Shown: positions 40,618-50,394, counted from the first letter of the stretch. The stretch: 64,000 nt of DNA from Vogesella margarita (GCF_028548475.1 NZ_JAQQLE010000010.1:1-64000), one strand, 5' to 3'. Program-made: numbers and translations. Notes: a model not told the origin generated them from the letters alone.

Positions 40618-40859
40618 ACGCTCTCCTTGTTTTTTCTTATTGGCCGGTGATGGTGAGGCTGGCTGCGGTCTGCGCGACAGCCTCCATCGCGGCAAGACGC
40701 CTTTACCACCATAGCCCCGAACACCACCAGCAACCAGCTTGAGCCGCAGCAAGAACCCGGTTTTTCAGGCCGGGGCCCATTCTTGCAGCGGCCCGCCTGC
40801 GACACGGACAGACTGGCGACGATTATCCGGCGCCTTATACGCGGCCTTCCGGCGCGACC
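40618..40859. other. 242-bp gap with an imperfect hairpin
   Basis: No gene seen. An imperfect hairpin pairs GCAAGAACCCGG (40749-40760) with the stretch 40770-40786 around a loop containing TTTTT. It could end transcription of the LysR gene (stop at 40860), about 70 bases upstream on the map and hence downstream in its direction. No clear promoter for the REC-TPR gene. Confidence 0.35.
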
Positions 40860-41756
40860 TCACGACACGGCGGCCAACCCCGAGAGGATGCTGTTAAAGG
40901 CGGCCACTAGCGGTGAGGCCTCGTCGGCGCGAGTTGCTACCGCCAGTGACAAATAAGCGCGATCATCTGTAAGTGGAATGTAACACACCCCGTCCAGCTG
41001 CACGCAGGCCAGCGGCGACGGCAGGATGGCGATACCCAGCCCGGCGGCGACCAGCGCGATCTGCGTCATCGCTTCACCAGAGGTCTGGGCGATGCGCGGC
41101 TGGAATCCGGCAGCCTGCGCCAGCTGCCGGATCAGCGCCGGCAGACCGGTGGACGCCCCCGGCGGATAGACGATGAAGCCCTCGTCGCACAGCTCGGCAA
41201 ACGCCAGCCGGGTGCGCGCCGCCAGCGGATGGTCGCGGCGGAGCACCACGCACAGCCGGTCGCGACGCAGCTCGCGACGGGAAACGCCGGGCACCACCTC
41301 GTCGCCGTTGTAGCGCACGAAGCCGACATCCAGCCGCTGCTGCTGCAACGCGAGGTACTGATCGCCGGTAAACATCTCCTCCAGCTTGAGGCTGACCGCC
41401 GGATAGCGTTCGCGATAGTGGCGCAGACTGTCCGGCAGCATGCCGGCCAGCGGCATCGACGAGGTAAACGCGATGCGCAGCTCGCCGACCTCGCCGCGGC
41501 CGGCCCGACGCGCCTCCTCGGCGGCGGCCTCGGCATCGGCCAGCAGGCGCCGCGCCCGCAGCAGCAGGCGTTCGCCGGCCGTGGTCAGCAGCACCCGCCG
41601 TTTGCTGCGCTGGAACAGCTGTACCCCCAGCTCCGCCTCCAGCGCCTGGATTTGCTGGCTGAGCGGCGGCTGACCGATGTGCAGCCGCTCTGCGGCACGG
41701 GTGAAGTGCAGCTCCTCGGCCACGGTGACGAAATAACGCAGATGACGCAGCTCCAT
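40860..41756 (-). CDS. LysR family regulator (BenM/CatM/CbbR-like)
   Basis: 298 aa. Winged helix at 1-60 (MELRHLRYFVTVAEELHFTRAAERLHIGQPPLSQQIQALEAELG), then the two-lobed effector-binding domain (about 90-295). Divergent from an MFS transporter across 96 bases with overlapping promoters, so it most likely controls that transporter and itself. The effector is unknown. Confidence 0.9.
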   Translation of the reverse strand: MELRHLRYFVTVAEELHFTRAAERLHIGQPPLSQQIQALEAELGVQLFQRSKRRVLLTTAGERLLLRARRLLADAEAAAEEARRAGRGEVGELRIAFTSSMPLAGMLPDSLRHYRERYPAVSLKLEEMFTGDQYLALQQQRLDVGFVRYNGDEVVPGVSRRELRRDRLCVVLRRDHPLAARTRLAFAELCDEGFIVYPPGASTGLPALIRQLAQAAGFQPRIAQTSGEAMTQIALVAAGLGIAILPSPLACVQLDGVCYIPLTDDRAYLSLAVATRADEASPLVAAFNSILSGLAAVS

Positions 41757-41786
41757 TAATCGCTTTCAGATATGAATTACCACTGA

Positions 41787-41824
41787 AATATATATTGGAC
41801 TGTATTTCTGGCCAAGCCTAGCAT
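41787..41824. promoter_or_regulatory. Overlapping divergent promoters, LysR regulator / MFS
   Basis: Minus strand: TTGGCC (41815-41810), 17-base spacer, TATATT (41792-41787) for the LysR gene. Plus strand: TTGGAC (41795-41800), 18-base spacer, TAGCAT (41819-41824) for the MFS gene. The two occupy the same DNA, so RNA polymerase binding should be exclusive, a layout common for LysR-controlled pairs. Confidence 0.5.
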
Positions 41825-41852
41825 CGGCTTGTCTCCTACGCGGTGCCTTGTC

Positions 41853-43106
41853 ATGACCAGCTATTGCGCCTCCCTGCCGTCCCCCTGCCCCATCCCGCCG
41901 GCCACGCCCGCCGGCGGCAAACTGGTCGCCGGCTCCGCCGCCTACCGTCGCACCGGCTGGGCGCTGTTCTGCGCCGGCTTCGCCACCTTCGCAATGCTCT
42001 ACGGCGTGCAGCCGCTGCTGCCGCTGTTCTCTGCCGAATTCGGCACCGGCGCCGCCCGCGCCAGTACCGTGCTCTCCGCCGGCACGCTGTCGATGGCGCT
42101 GATGCTGATCCCGGCCAGCCTGCTGGCCGACCGCCTCGGGCGCAAGCCGCTGATGGTGGCCGCCCTGCTGGTCGGGGCGCTGCTGACCTTGGCCGCAACG
42201 CTGACGCAGGGCTTTGGCGCGCTGGTCTGGTCGCGCGCGGCCTTCGGCATGGTGCTGGCCGGCCTGCCGGCGGTGGCGATGGCCTACCTGAGCGAGGAGG
42301 TGGAAGCCAGCTCGCTGGGCAAGGCGCTGGGGCTGTACATCGCCGGCAATGCGCTGGGCGGCATGAGCGGCCGCTATCTGGCGGCGCTGCTGGCCGATGT
42401 CGCGGGCTGGCGCCTGGCGCTGGCGGCACTCGGTGGCCTCGGCCTGCTGGCGGCGGCACTGGTGTGGAGGCAGCTGCCGGCCTCGCGCCACTTCCAGCCT
42501 TCTCGCGGCAATCTCGCACAGCTGTGGCACAACGGCAGCCGTCACTTTGCCGATGCCGGCCTGCCGTGGCTGTTCCTGTCCGCCTTTTTGCTGATGGGCT
42601 GCTTCGTTAGCCTGTACAACTACCTTGGCTACCGCCTGCTGCAGGCACCGTTCAGCCTCAGCCAGAGCCAGATCGGCCTGGTGTTCCTGCTGTACGTGGT
42701 GGGGATCTGGTCGTCGGCGTGGGTCGGCACCCTCGCCGACCGCCTCGGACGGCGCAACGTGCTGTGGCTGATGATCGTGGTGATGGCGGCCGGTCTGCTG
42801 CTGACACTGCCGCAGCAGCTGTGGCTGGTGGTCGCCGGCGTCGCGCTGTTCACCTTCGGCTTTTTCGGCGCGCACTCGGTGGCCAGCAGCTGGGTCGGGC
42901 GCCGCGCGCTGCAGGCACGGGCGCTGGCGTCGGCCTGTTACCTGACCGCCTACTACGCCGGCTCCAGCGTGATGGGCACCTTTTCCGGCGTGCTGTGGGA
43001 GTCGCACCACTGGCCGGGCGTGGCGGCCTGCCTTGGCCTGTTGCTGCTGGCGGCACTGGCCATCGCACTGCGCCTGCGCCGGCTGCCGCCGCTTCCGGGC
43101 GCCTGA
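41853..43106 (+). CDS. MFS transporter (YnfM-like)
   Basis: 417 aa from the ATG at 41853, with 12 predicted membrane helices. MFS motif A-like loops are LLADRLGRKPLM (about 95) and TLADRLGRRNVL (about 300). Resembles the YnfM/AraJ-type exporters usually found next to a LysR regulator. An inner-membrane proton-driven exporter; the substrate cannot be predicted. An in-frame TTG eight codons earlier is an alternative start. Confidence 0.88.
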   Translation: MTSYCASLPSPCPIPPATPAGGKLVAGSAAYRRTGWALFCAGFATFAMLYGVQPLLPLFSAEFGTGAARASTVLSAGTLSMALMLIPASLLADRLGRKPLMVAALLVGALLTLAATLTQGFGALVWSRAAFGMVLAGLPAVAMAYLSEEVEASSLGKALGLYIAGNALGGMSGRYLAALLADVAGWRLALAALGGLGLLAAALVWRQLPASRHFQPSRGNLAQLWHNGSRHFADAGLPWLFLSAFLLMGCFVSLYNYLGYRLLQAPFSLSQSQIGLVFLLYVVGIWSSAWVGTLADRLGRRNVLWLMIVVMAAGLLLTLPQQLWLVVAGVALFTFGFFGAHSVASSWVGRRALQARALASACYLTAYYAGSSVMGTFSGVLWESHHWPGVAACLGLLLLAALAIALRLRRLPPLPGA

Positions 43107-43109
43107 GCC

Positions 43110-43745
43110 TCACATCGCGATATAGCGGTCCGGCCGGTGATTGAAGCCGATCACCATGTTCAGCGCCAGCGCGCCGAGGATGGAGCCGAGCAAGGCCGGC
43201 AGGCTGACCATGAACAGCGACGCCAGCAGGATCAGCAGGTCGACGCCCAGCTGCAGTTTGCCGGCACGGATGCCGTGGCGGTCCTGCAGGTACAGCGCCA
43301 GGATGTTGATGCCGCCCAGGCTCGCCTTGTGGCGGAACAGCGCGATAAAGCCCATGCCCATCATCAGGCCGCCGACCACGCCGCTGTAGAACGGGTCCAG
43401 CGGCCCGAAATGGGCAAACTGCGCGTGCAACCCGGAAAACAGCGACAGCAGGCTGACCGCGACAAAGGTCTTGATGGTGAACGCCCAGCCCATGCGCTTC
43501 AGCGCCAGCCAGTAGAACGGCACATTGATCAGCGAGAACACCACTCCGAACGGGATGCCGCTCTGGTAGTGGATCAGGAAGGCGATGCCGGCGGTGCTGC
43601 CGGTGAGCAGGCCGGCCTGCTTGAACATCGCAACGCCAAAGGCCACCAGCAGCGTGCCGACCAGGATCGCCAGAATGTCTTCCAGCAGGGTATGGGAAAC
43701 GTCGTTGGTTTCGGAATCCAACAGGGTGTGGCCGGCGCTTGTCAT
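43110..43745 (-). CDS. YitT family membrane protein
   Basis: 211 aa with five or six membrane helices; matches the YitT/DUF161 family (GTLLVAFGVAMFKQAGLLTGSTAGIAFLIHY, GLMMGMGFIALFRHKASLGGINILALYLQ). Function unknown; suggested transporter. Its stop lies 3 bases from that of the convergent MFS gene, and no terminator separates them. Confidence 0.85.
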   Translation of the reverse strand: MTSAGHTLLDSETNDVSHTLLEDILAILVGTLLVAFGVAMFKQAGLLTGSTAGIAFLIHYQSGIPFGVVFSLINVPFYWLALKRMGWAFTIKTFVAVSLLSLFSGLHAQFAHFGPLDPFYSGVVGGLMMGMGFIALFRHKASLGGINILALYLQDRHGIRAGKLQLGVDLLILLASLFMVSLPALLGSILGALALNMVIGFNHRPDRYIAM

Positions 43746-43898
43746 CTCGAATCATTCCGCAGTGCAATATGTCAGCTGCGGATTGTAGCCAGCCGTGCGC
43801 CAAAAACAATAAATCCAGATCAAAAAACCCGTGAATGACAAGTTTTTGCATTAATTCAAGAATATCAAGCAATCCTGCGCAATATAATTTTCAGACCG

Positions 43899-44780
43899 TC
43901 ACGCGCCGACTATCCTGTTTGCATGCAAGACCAGCGTCTGCTGCATGCTGTCCGCCAGCCACGCCGCAAACGCCTGCTGCCGCGCATCCTGCGCCAGTGG
44001 CTGCAGCGACAGCAGCACGTAGTGGCTGCCGTCGGCGACAAAACCGGCCGGCGCCTGCAGCGTCTGCGCCGCCAGATCGTCGGCCACCATGAACAGCGAC
44101 GCCATCGCCACCCCCAGCCCGGCCAGTGCCGCCTGCAGGCTGAGGTAGAAGTGCTCGAACTCGCGGCTGCCAGCCAGCACCATCGCCGCCGCCGGCTGCA
44201 AGCGCTGCCACTCCGGCCACGCCTGTGGCCGTGAACGGGTGTGCAGCCGCACCGCGGCCGCCTGTTCACGACAGACCGGCCCGACATGCTCTGCGGCCAA
44301 CCTTTGCACGCAGTAGTGCGCCGGCAGGGCGAAGTCATCGCGCCGGATCGCCAGCTCGACATGGCCGCTCTCCAGCCGCACCGCGCCGCCGGCGGCGCTG
44401 AGGTGGACCTCGATATCCGGATGCAGCGCATGGAACTGCGGCAGGCGCGGAATCAGCCAGCGCATCGCCAGCGTCGGCTCGCACGACACCGCGAGTGGCG
44501 GCGTGGCGGTGGGCTGCAGTTGCGTCACCGCCTGCTGCAGGGTGTACAGCGCCTCGCCGCAGGCGGCAAACAGCCGGGTGCCGGCGGCGCTGAGGAAGAC
44601 CGCGCGGTTGCGGCGCTCGAACAGCGCCACGCCCAGCTGCTCTTCCAGCAGGCGGATCTGGCGGCTGACCGCGCCGTGCGTCACGCATAGCTCATCGGCC
44701 GCGCGCACGAAGCTGCCGTGGCGGGCAGCGGCCTCGAACACGCGCAAGGCGTTCAGCGACGGTAGTGCGGCAAAGCTCAT
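43899..44780 (-). CDS. LysR family regulator (GcvA-like)
   Basis: 293 aa. The N-terminus FAALPSLNALRVFEAAARHGSFVRAADELCVTHGAVSRQIRLLEEQLGVALFERR is of the GcvA/AmpR subgroup. Effector domain about 90-285. It is divergent from a LysE-type exporter (116-bp gap, containing ATGAC-G-GTCAT at 44848-44858), its probable target. An uptake-like word encodes QRLAAEH. Confidence 0.9.
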   Translation of the reverse strand: MSFAALPSLNALRVFEAAARHGSFVRAADELCVTHGAVSRQIRLLEEQLGVALFERRNRAVFLSAAGTRLFAACGEALYTLQQAVTQLQPTATPPLAVSCEPTLAMRWLIPRLPQFHALHPDIEVHLSAAGGAVRLESGHVELAIRRDDFALPAHYCVQRLAAEHVGPVCREQAAAVRLHTRSRPQAWPEWQRLQPAAAMVLAGSREFEHFYLSLQAALAGLGVAMASLFMVADDLAAQTLQAPAGFVADGSHYVLLSLQPLAQDARQQAFAAWLADSMQQTLVLHANRIVGA

Positions 44781-44896
44781 CGGTTAGTTTTTCTCACGTA
44801 AATCAGGCAAAAACCATCGTTATTCATTTTCAGGACAAAGCGTGACAATGACGGTCATCCGTTTACCCTTCACCAAACTCACCGAAAGTATACGCA

Positions 44897-45499
44897 ATGA
44901 CCGAACTGTTTGCCGTGATGACCATTACCCTGCTCGCCGTGATCAGCCCCGGCGCCGACTTCGCCATGATCAGCCGCAACAGCCTGCTGTACGGCAAACG
45001 CGCCGGCCTCGCCGCCGCGCTCGGCATCGGCCTCGGCGTGCAGGTACACGTGATGTACACCCTGCTCGGCGCCAGCCTGTTGCAGGAGACGCCGCTGTTG
45101 CTGCAACTGCTGCGCGTGCTGGGCGCCGGCTATCTGGTGTACGTCGGCTGGAGCACCTTCCGCAGTGCCGCCGTCAACGAGGCCGCGGCGCTAGACAGCC
45201 ACGGCCGCGCGCTGCGCAACGGCTTTCTGACCAACGCGCTCAACCCCAAGACCATGCTGTTCGTGATCAGTACCTATACCCAGGTCGTAGCCAGCAGCAC
45301 GCCACTACCGGTACTACTCGGCTACGGCCTGTTCATGTCGCTGGCACATGTGCTGTGGTTTTCGCTGGTGGCGGTACTGCTGGCGCAGGACGGCTTGAGC
45401 CAGCGCCTGCTTGGCGTGCAGCTGTGGCTCAACCGCGGCATCGGCCTGCTGCTGATGGCGCTGGGCAGTCTGCTCGCCGCCGGCCCGCTGCTGCAATAA
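44897..45499 (+). CDS. LysE family amino acid exporter
   Basis: 200 aa with six membrane helices. LysE/RhtB signatures are the N-terminal SPGADFAMISRNSLLYGKRAGLAAALGIGLG and NALNPKTMLFVIS. These are inner-membrane exporters of amino acids such as threonine, homoserine or lysine. Regulated, by position, by the divergent LysR gene. Confidence 0.9.
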   Translation: MTELFAVMTITLLAVISPGADFAMISRNSLLYGKRAGLAAALGIGLGVQVHVMYTLLGASLLQETPLLLQLLRVLGAGYLVYVGWSTFRSAAVNEAAALDSHGRALRNGFLTNALNPKTMLFVISTYTQVVASSTPLPVLLGYGLFMSLAHVLWFSLVAVLLAQDGLSQRLLGVQLWLNRGIGLLLMALGSLLAAGPLLQ

Positions 45500-45507
45500 G
45501 CACTATG

Positions 45508-45533
45508 AAAAACGGCGACCAAGAGGTCGCCGT
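45508..45533 (-). terminator. Rho-independent terminator of mmuM
   Basis: 9-bp stem ACGGCGACC/GGTCGCCGT (45512-45520, 45525-45533) with a 4-base loop; on the minus strand a T run follows (45512-45508). It also lies just past the convergent lysE-type gene. Confidence 0.7.
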
Positions 45534-45554
45534 GGATGATGCCGCCGTGCCGAT

Positions 45555-46493
45555 TTAGCCGCGCAGCCAGCCAGCCAGCGCGCGGATGTCGTCCGGCGAG
45601 GTGCGGCAGCAACCGCCGATGCAGCTGGCGCCGGCCAGACGCCACTGTCGCGCCGCCTCGGCAAAGGCCAGCGGATCGCTGCTGCCGTGCCAGGTCTTGG
45701 TCACCGCATCGTAGGCTTCGCCGGAGTTGGGATAGGTCAGCAGCCGCTTGCCGGTGCTTGCGGCCAACGTTTGCAGCAGCGGCACAATATGGCGCGGCGC
45801 GGTGCAGTTGACGCCCACCGCCACGATCTGCGGATAGGCTTCCAGCTCGGCTACCGCCGCCAGCAAGGGCGTACCGTCGCTCAGGTTGGCACCATCGCGG
45901 CAGGAGAAACTGATCCATGCCGTCGCCTGCGGGAAGTCCTGCTGCAGTACGCGCGCGATGGCACGCGCTTCTACCGCGCAGGGAATGGTCTCGCACGCCA
46001 GCAGATCCGGCGCGGCGGCCAGCAAGGCGGCAATGCGCGGGCGATGGAAGTCCATCAGCTCGGTCTCGCTGCGGCCGTAATCGCCACGGTATTCGGAACC
46101 GTCGGCCAGCATCGCGCCGTACGGTCCCACCGAGGCTGCCACCAGCGGCCTCTGGCGACCGGCATGGTTGGCCGCATCGGCCCAGAATTCGTCGCGCGCC
46201 TGCTGTGCCAGCTGCACCGAGCGCTGCATCAGCTCCGCGGCGGCGGCTTCGTCCAGGCCGCGCTTGGCAAAGCCGCTAAACGACGCCTGGTAGCTGGCGG
46301 TGGTGGCGACGTCGGCTCCGGCGGCGAAGTAGTCGAAATGCACCTGACGGATCAGCTCCGGCTGCTCGATCAGCACCCGCGCCGACCACAGCGCGTCATT
46401 CAGGTCACAACCGCGACGCTCCAGCTCGGACGCCATCGCGCCGTCCAGCACGACCGGGGCATCCTGGAAACGGGCAAAAGGATTGGCAAACAT
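45555..46493 (-). CDS. mmuM: Homocysteine S-methyltransferase
   Basis: 312 aa. Catalytic zinc cysteines are in VGVNCTAP (near 225) and GGCCRTSP (near 290-294). The start gives MFANPFARFQDAPVVLDGAMASELERRG, the family N-terminus. It methylates homocysteine to methionine using S-methylmethionine (or S-adenosylmethionine). There is no mmuP permease next door. It starts just downstream of the terminator of the chemoreceptor gene, so it must have its own promoter or rely on read-through. Two uptake-like words, LAA and AAN. Confidence 0.92.
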   Translation of the reverse strand: MFANPFARFQDAPVVLDGAMASELERRGCDLNDALWSARVLIEQPELIRQVHFDYFAAGADVATTASYQASFSGFAKRGLDEAAAAELMQRSVQLAQQARDEFWADAANHAGRQRPLVAASVGPYGAMLADGSEYRGDYGRSETELMDFHRPRIAALLAAAPDLLACETIPCAVEARAIARVLQQDFPQATAWISFSCRDGANLSDGTPLLAAVAELEAYPQIVAVGVNCTAPRHIVPLLQTLAASTGKRLLTYPNSGEAYDAVTKTWHGSSDPLAFAEAARQWRLAGASCIGGCCRTSPDDIRALAGWLRG

Positions 46494-46507
46494 AGAACAG
46501 ACTCCAC

Positions 46508-46536
46508 AAAAAGAAAAACCCCGGCACAGGCCGGGG
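46508..46536 (-). terminator. Rho-independent terminator of the dCache chemoreceptor
   Basis: 7-bp stem CCCCGGC/GCCGGGG (46519-46525, 46530-46536) with a 4-base loop; on the minus strand it is followed by TTTTTCTTTTT (46518-46508), 21 bases past the stop. Confidence 0.85.
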
Positions 46537-46556
46537 CTTGCTGCATGCAAGATGTA

Positions 46557-48428
46557 TCACAGACGGAATTGCGACACCAGTGCCTTCAGCTGATCGCCGC
46601 GGCTGGCCAGTACCTGGATCGTCGCCAGCGCTTCCTGCAGGCTGCTGTCGGTCTGCTGCGCCATCGAGTTGACACGCTCGGCGCTGCGCGCCATTTCGTT
46701 GGTGGCGATGCCCTGCTCGGCGGTGGAGGAAGTGATCTCGCCCATGCGGGTGGAGATCTCTTCGGCGTTGCCCTTGATCAGCTCCACCTTGCTGGCCGCT
46801 TCGCGCGACAGGGTGACACCGGTTTCCACCTTCGCGTTGGTGGCGTCGGCATGGTCGATCGCCTCGCCGGTCTTCTGGATCACGGTATCGATCAGCTCGG
46901 CGATCTGCACCGTGGCGCTGGCGGTACGTTCGGCCAGCTTGCGCACCTCGTCGGCCACCACCGCGAAACCGCGGCCCTGCTCGCCGGCACGCGCCGCCTC
47001 GATCGCCGCATTCAGCGCCAGCATATTGGTCTGGTCGGCGATGTCGCGGATCACGCCGACGATGCCCTTGATCTGCTCGGACTGGCCGGACAGGTTGGAC
47101 ATCACACCCTGCAGCGACGATACCGCGCCAACGATGGATTCCACCTCGCGCGCCACTTCCGCCATCGCACGGTGCGAATCCAGCGAGTTGTCACGCGAGC
47201 GCGACACCAGCACCTCGGTTTCGCCGACGTGGTCGGCAATGTGGTTGATGCTGACGGTGATCTGTTCGATGGTGGCGGCGGTCGACGACAGCTCGGACGA
47301 CTGCACGCGCGAATCCTGGGCGATCTGCTCCGCCACGCGGTTCAGGTCGGCGGCGTCGCGGGCCAGCGACTCGGACTCGTCACGCACGGTGAGGAACATC
47401 TCGCGCAGCTTGGCCACGAACTGGTTGAAGGCTTCAGCAATCTGGCCCACTTCGTCGCGGTTGCCGACCGGCAGCGTCTTGGTCAGGTCGCCGTGGCCGC
47501 TGGCCACTTCACGCATCGCATTGCGCAGCACCGACAGGCCGGACAGCATGCGCGCCACACCAACGTAGGCGAAGATGCCGGATACCACCAGCGCAACCAC
47601 CAGCAGGCCAACCATCACCATCAGCAGCTGCGTTACCGGTGCCATTGCCGCAGCAACCGGCACCATCACACCGAGGAACCAGCCAGTCTTGCCTACCGGA
47701 TACAGCGCGGTCAGGGTGTTTGTACCGTTGATCGACACATCCACGATCTGGCCATCCTTGCTCACCGCGTTCATGTCGTAGCCAGTCACCACCTCGCCGA
47801 TCTTCTTCAGGCCGGAATCCTTGGCCGGATGCGCAATCACGGTGCCGTCGCCGGTTACCAGGAAGGCGTAGCCGTCACCCGGCAGCTTGGCGGCAACCAC
47901 CTCGTCCACCACGCGCTGCAGTGTCACGTCACCACCGGCCACGGCCACCAGCTGGCCGCCATCCTTGCGCGCCTGCGCGAAGGTGATGATCGGGCGCTTG
48001 GTGGCGGCGTCGATATAAGGCGGCGACGCGATCGGGCCGTCGGCATCCTTGGCGGCCAGATACCAAGGTCGGCCGGTCGGGTCGTAGCCTTCCGGCACTT
48101 TGGCGGCACCGGTGAATTGGGTCATGGTCTTGTCTGGCTGACCGATGTACATGTCGTCAAAGCCGCCGGCGTCATGCGCCTGGTCCAGCACCGGCTGCAA
48201 TTCGCCGGTACCGAAGCGCGGCAGCGCGGCAGCGACGATCTTCTGGCGGGTAGACACCCACTCGGCCACAAAGCTCGCCTTGCTGTTGGCGGCCTGGTTG
48301 ATTTCGTTACGGATCGCACTGGACAGAGCGTCGCTCATCTTCCAGTACGCGACGGCACAGAACATGACAGCCAGTACCGTCAGTACCAGCAGCACGAAGG
48401 CCATCAGGCGAGTACGCAATGACATCAT
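46557..48428 (-). CDS. Methyl-accepting chemotaxis protein with dCache sensor, amino-acid type
   Basis: 623 aa. TM1 about 8-30, periplasmic double Cache domain about 35-275, TM2 about 278-300, HAMP about 300-355, signalling tip [35 protein letters not shown] near 480-515. The membrane-distal Cache module has [28 protein letters not shown] and GGDVTL, matching the Y...RxWY...YxD...D pattern that binds the amino-acid ligand's amino and carboxyl groups in receptors such as PctA. It therefore probably senses L-amino acids. Confidence 0.9.
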   Translation of the reverse strand: MMSLRTRLMAFVLLVLTVLAVMFCAVAYWKMSDALSSAIRNEINQAANSKASFVAEWVSTRQKIVAAALPRFGTGELQPVLDQAHDAGGFDDMYIGQPDKTMTQFTGAAKVPEGYDPTGRPWYLAAKDADGPIASPPYIDAATKRPIITFAQARKDGGQLVAVAGGDVTLQRVVDEVVAAKLPGDGYAFLVTGDGTVIAHPAKDSGLKKIGEVVTGYDMNAVSKDGQIVDVSINGTNTLTALYPVGKTGWFLGVMVPVAAAMAPVTQLLMVMVGLLVVALVVSGIFAYVGVARMLSGLSVLRNAMREVASGHGDLTKTLPVGNRDEVGQIAEAFNQFVAKLREMFLTVRDESESLARDAADLNRVAEQIAQDSRVQSSELSSTAATIEQITVSINHIADHVGETEVLVSRSRDNSLDSHRAMAEVAREVESIVGAVSSLQGVMSNLSGQSEQIKGIVGVIRDIADQTNMLALNAAIEAARAGEQGRGFAVVADEVRKLAERTASATVQIAELIDTVIQKTGEAIDHADATNAKVETGVTLSREAASKVELIKGNAEEISTRMGEITSSTAEQGIATNEMARSAERVNSMAQQTDSSLQEALATIQVLASRGDQLKALVSQFRL

Positions 48429-48633
48429 GATGTGTATTCCCCACTGAATTTTGTTAGTTATGGTGCGGCATAGTACTACTAAGCCCAGCTGTGGTTATTT
48501 GTTTATATTCACAAAGCCATTTCATGGCATTTCGTTAACAGCGAAATTTTGTATTCTGCGTACAATCCGCATTAATTGGCATTTTTATATAACTTAACTG
48601 AAAAAATACGGCAACAAATCACCCTTGCCAATG
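48429..48633. promoter_or_regulatory. AT-rich upstream region of the dCache chemoreceptor
   Basis: About 205 bases, clearly more AT-rich than the surroundings. Contains GCCAT-TTC-ATGGC (48516-48528) and, beside it, an inverted repeat ATTTCG/CGAAAT (about 48529-48547). Either could be an operator. No promoter could be assigned with confidence, and no sigma-28 type site was found. Confidence 0.35.
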
Positions 48634-49536
48634 TCAAAGATGGCGTTCGCCACCCAAGGCCGCCTGCAATATCGACATAGCATGTCGCACTTTGGCAGGT
48701 TGCCCCTCCCGCCGTGGCGTTACCAGCCACAACGGCAGCTCCGGCAGGCTCCACTCGCCAAGCACCGGCTGCAGCAGACCGGAGGCCAGCTCCTTGCGCA
48801 CTTCCGGTTCCGGCTGCAAGGACAACCCCAGCCCTTCCAGCACAAAGGCGCGTGCCGACAGGATATTGTTGCTGCTGATGCGCGGCGGCACCGACAACGT
48901 CACCGTTTCCGCACCGCGCGTCAACTGCAGCCGGCTCAAGCCCTCGTGCGACGCCACCCCAACCCAGTCGTGCTGCAGCAGCTCGACCGGACTGTGCGGC
49001 AGGCCATGTTTTGCAACATAGACCGGTGACGCGCAAATGACAAAACGCCAGTCCGCCAGATGGCGCGCCACCAGCGACGAGTCCTTCAGCTTGCCGGCCC
49101 GGATCGCGAGATCGATCTGCAGCTCCAGCAGGTCCACCATCTCGTCGTGAAAGAACAACTGCAGGCTGAGACCGGGGTTGGCCGCCAACAGCGGCGCCAG
49201 CGCGCCGCTGAGCACCCCGCCGGCCAGGCCGCTGGGCGCGGAGATGCGCAGCTCGCCCACCGGTGCGTCGCGCAGCGCTGACAGCTGCTGCTCAGCCTGC
49301 CGCGCCGCCGCCAGCATCGCCGCACAGCCCTGGTAAAACAGCTGCCCGGCCTCGGTCAGCGTCAGCTTGCGCGTGGTGCGCTGTAGCAGGGTGACGCCGT
49401 GGCGCTGCTCCAGCCGCCGCAGATGCTGGCTGACCGCCGACGGCGTGATGCCCAGGCTCTGCGCTGCCGCGTTCATCGAGCCTTTCTCGATCACCCGGGC
49501 AAACACCGCCATGCTGCGCAATTCGTCCATATTCAT
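48634..49536 (-). CDS. LysR family regulator (DmlR/AaeR-like)
   Basis: 300 aa. N-terminal MNMDELRSMAVFARVIEKGSMNAAAQSLGITPSAVSQHLRRLEQRHG, effector domain about 90-295 with the GELRISAPSGLA segment of the subgroup often acting on small reductases or exporters. It is divergent (109-bp gap) from an NAD(P)-binding protein gene that is its likely target. Confidence 0.9.
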   Translation of the reverse strand: MNMDELRSMAVFARVIEKGSMNAAAQSLGITPSAVSQHLRRLEQRHGVTLLQRTTRKLTLTEAGQLFYQGCAAMLAAARQAEQQLSALRDAPVGELRISAPSGLAGGVLSGALAPLLAANPGLSLQLFFHDEMVDLLELQIDLAIRAGKLKDSSLVARHLADWRFVICASPVYVAKHGLPHSPVELLQHDWVGVASHEGLSRLQLTRGAETVTLSVPPRISSNNILSARAFVLEGLGLSLQPEPEVRKELASGLLQPVLGEWSLPELPLWLVTPRREGQPAKVRHAMSILQAALGGERHL

Positions 49537-49645
49537 TATTTCAAATTAACAATCAATCCATTTTACGACGGATTATCGGAATGCGAACTTGCAATTACAC
49601 TGCCTTCATCAATCACCGCCCGTCAGCGGGCAGCAAGGAGCACTC

Positions 49646-50290
49646 ATGAAAATCGCACTGATCGGCGCCAGCGGCTTTGTCGGCTCGGCCATCCTGAAAG
49701 AAGTGCTGTCGCGCAATGTCGCCGTCACCGCCATCGCCAGCCGCCCCGAGCGCATCGCCGCTGCGGCCAACCTTGAGGTGGTCGCCGCCGATGCCTACGA
49801 CGCCGACGCGGTGGCTCGTGCGGTGGCCAGCCACGACGTGGTGATCAGCGCCTTCAATCCCGGCTGGGACAAGGCCGACATCCGCGCGCTGTTCCTCGCC
49901 GGTCACCAGGCCATCGTCGCCGGGGTCAAGGCCGCCGGCGTGCCGCGCTTCATCGAGATCGGCGGCGCCGGCAGCCTGTTCGTCGCCCCCGGCGTGCAGC
50001 TGATCGACACCCCGCACTTCCCGGCGGAATACAAGGAAGGCGCCGAGGGCGCACGCCAGGCGCTGAACCTGCTGCAACAGGAAACGCAGCTGGACTGGGT
50101 GTTCGTGTCGCCGCCGGCGCTGCTGTCGCCGGGCGCGCGCAGCGGCCAGTACCGTCTCGGCGGCAACGAGCTGCTGATGGCCGGCGAAGCACCGGCCGGC
50201 ATCAGCGACGCCGATCTCGCCGTGGCGGTGACGGACGAGGCGCTGCAGCCGCAGCACCACCGCCAGCGCTTTACCGTTGCCAGCGTCTGA
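49646..50290 (+). CDS. NAD(P)-binding protein, NmrA/atypical SDR family
   Basis: 214 aa. Rossmann nucleotide-binding motif GASGFVGSAILKEV (7-20), then a short atypical SDR fold (YwnB/BVR-B-like): VVISAFNPGW, FIEIGGAGSL, DWVFVSPPALLSPG. Probably a flavin or quinone-type reductase or redox sensor; the substrate is unknown. AAGGAG precedes the ATG. Divergent LysR regulator upstream. An uptake-like word encodes AAAANLEVV near 40. Confidence 0.85.
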   Translation: MKIALIGASGFVGSAILKEVLSRNVAVTAIASRPERIAAAANLEVVAADAYDADAVARAVASHDVVISAFNPGWDKADIRALFLAGHQAIVAGVKAAGVPRFIEIGGAGSLFVAPGVQLIDTPHFPAEYKEGAEGARQALNLLQQETQLDWVFVSPPALLSPGARSGQYRLGGNELLMAGEAPAGISDADLAVAVTDEALQPQHHRQRFTVASV

Positions 50291-50340
50291 TTCACGCCGC
50301 GACCGCACACCTTATATAAGTATGCGGTTTTGCAGTGCAA

Positions 50341-50394
50341 ACCCTGCCGAACGCCCGACCCGACTGGATCGGCGCGTTCGCGGCGGGGTTTTTT
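50341..50394 (+). terminator. Rho-independent terminator of the NAD(P)-binding protein gene
   Basis: Long imperfect stem ACCCTGCCGAACGC (50341-50354) with GCGTTCGCGGCGGGGT (50374-50389), followed by TTTTTT, 50 bases past the stop. Confidence 0.7.

Noticed and set aside
45687-48422. Open frame of about 900 codons on plus opposite mmuM and the dCache chemoreceptor
   Set aside because: It spans two real genes and the terminator between them; antisense artefact.
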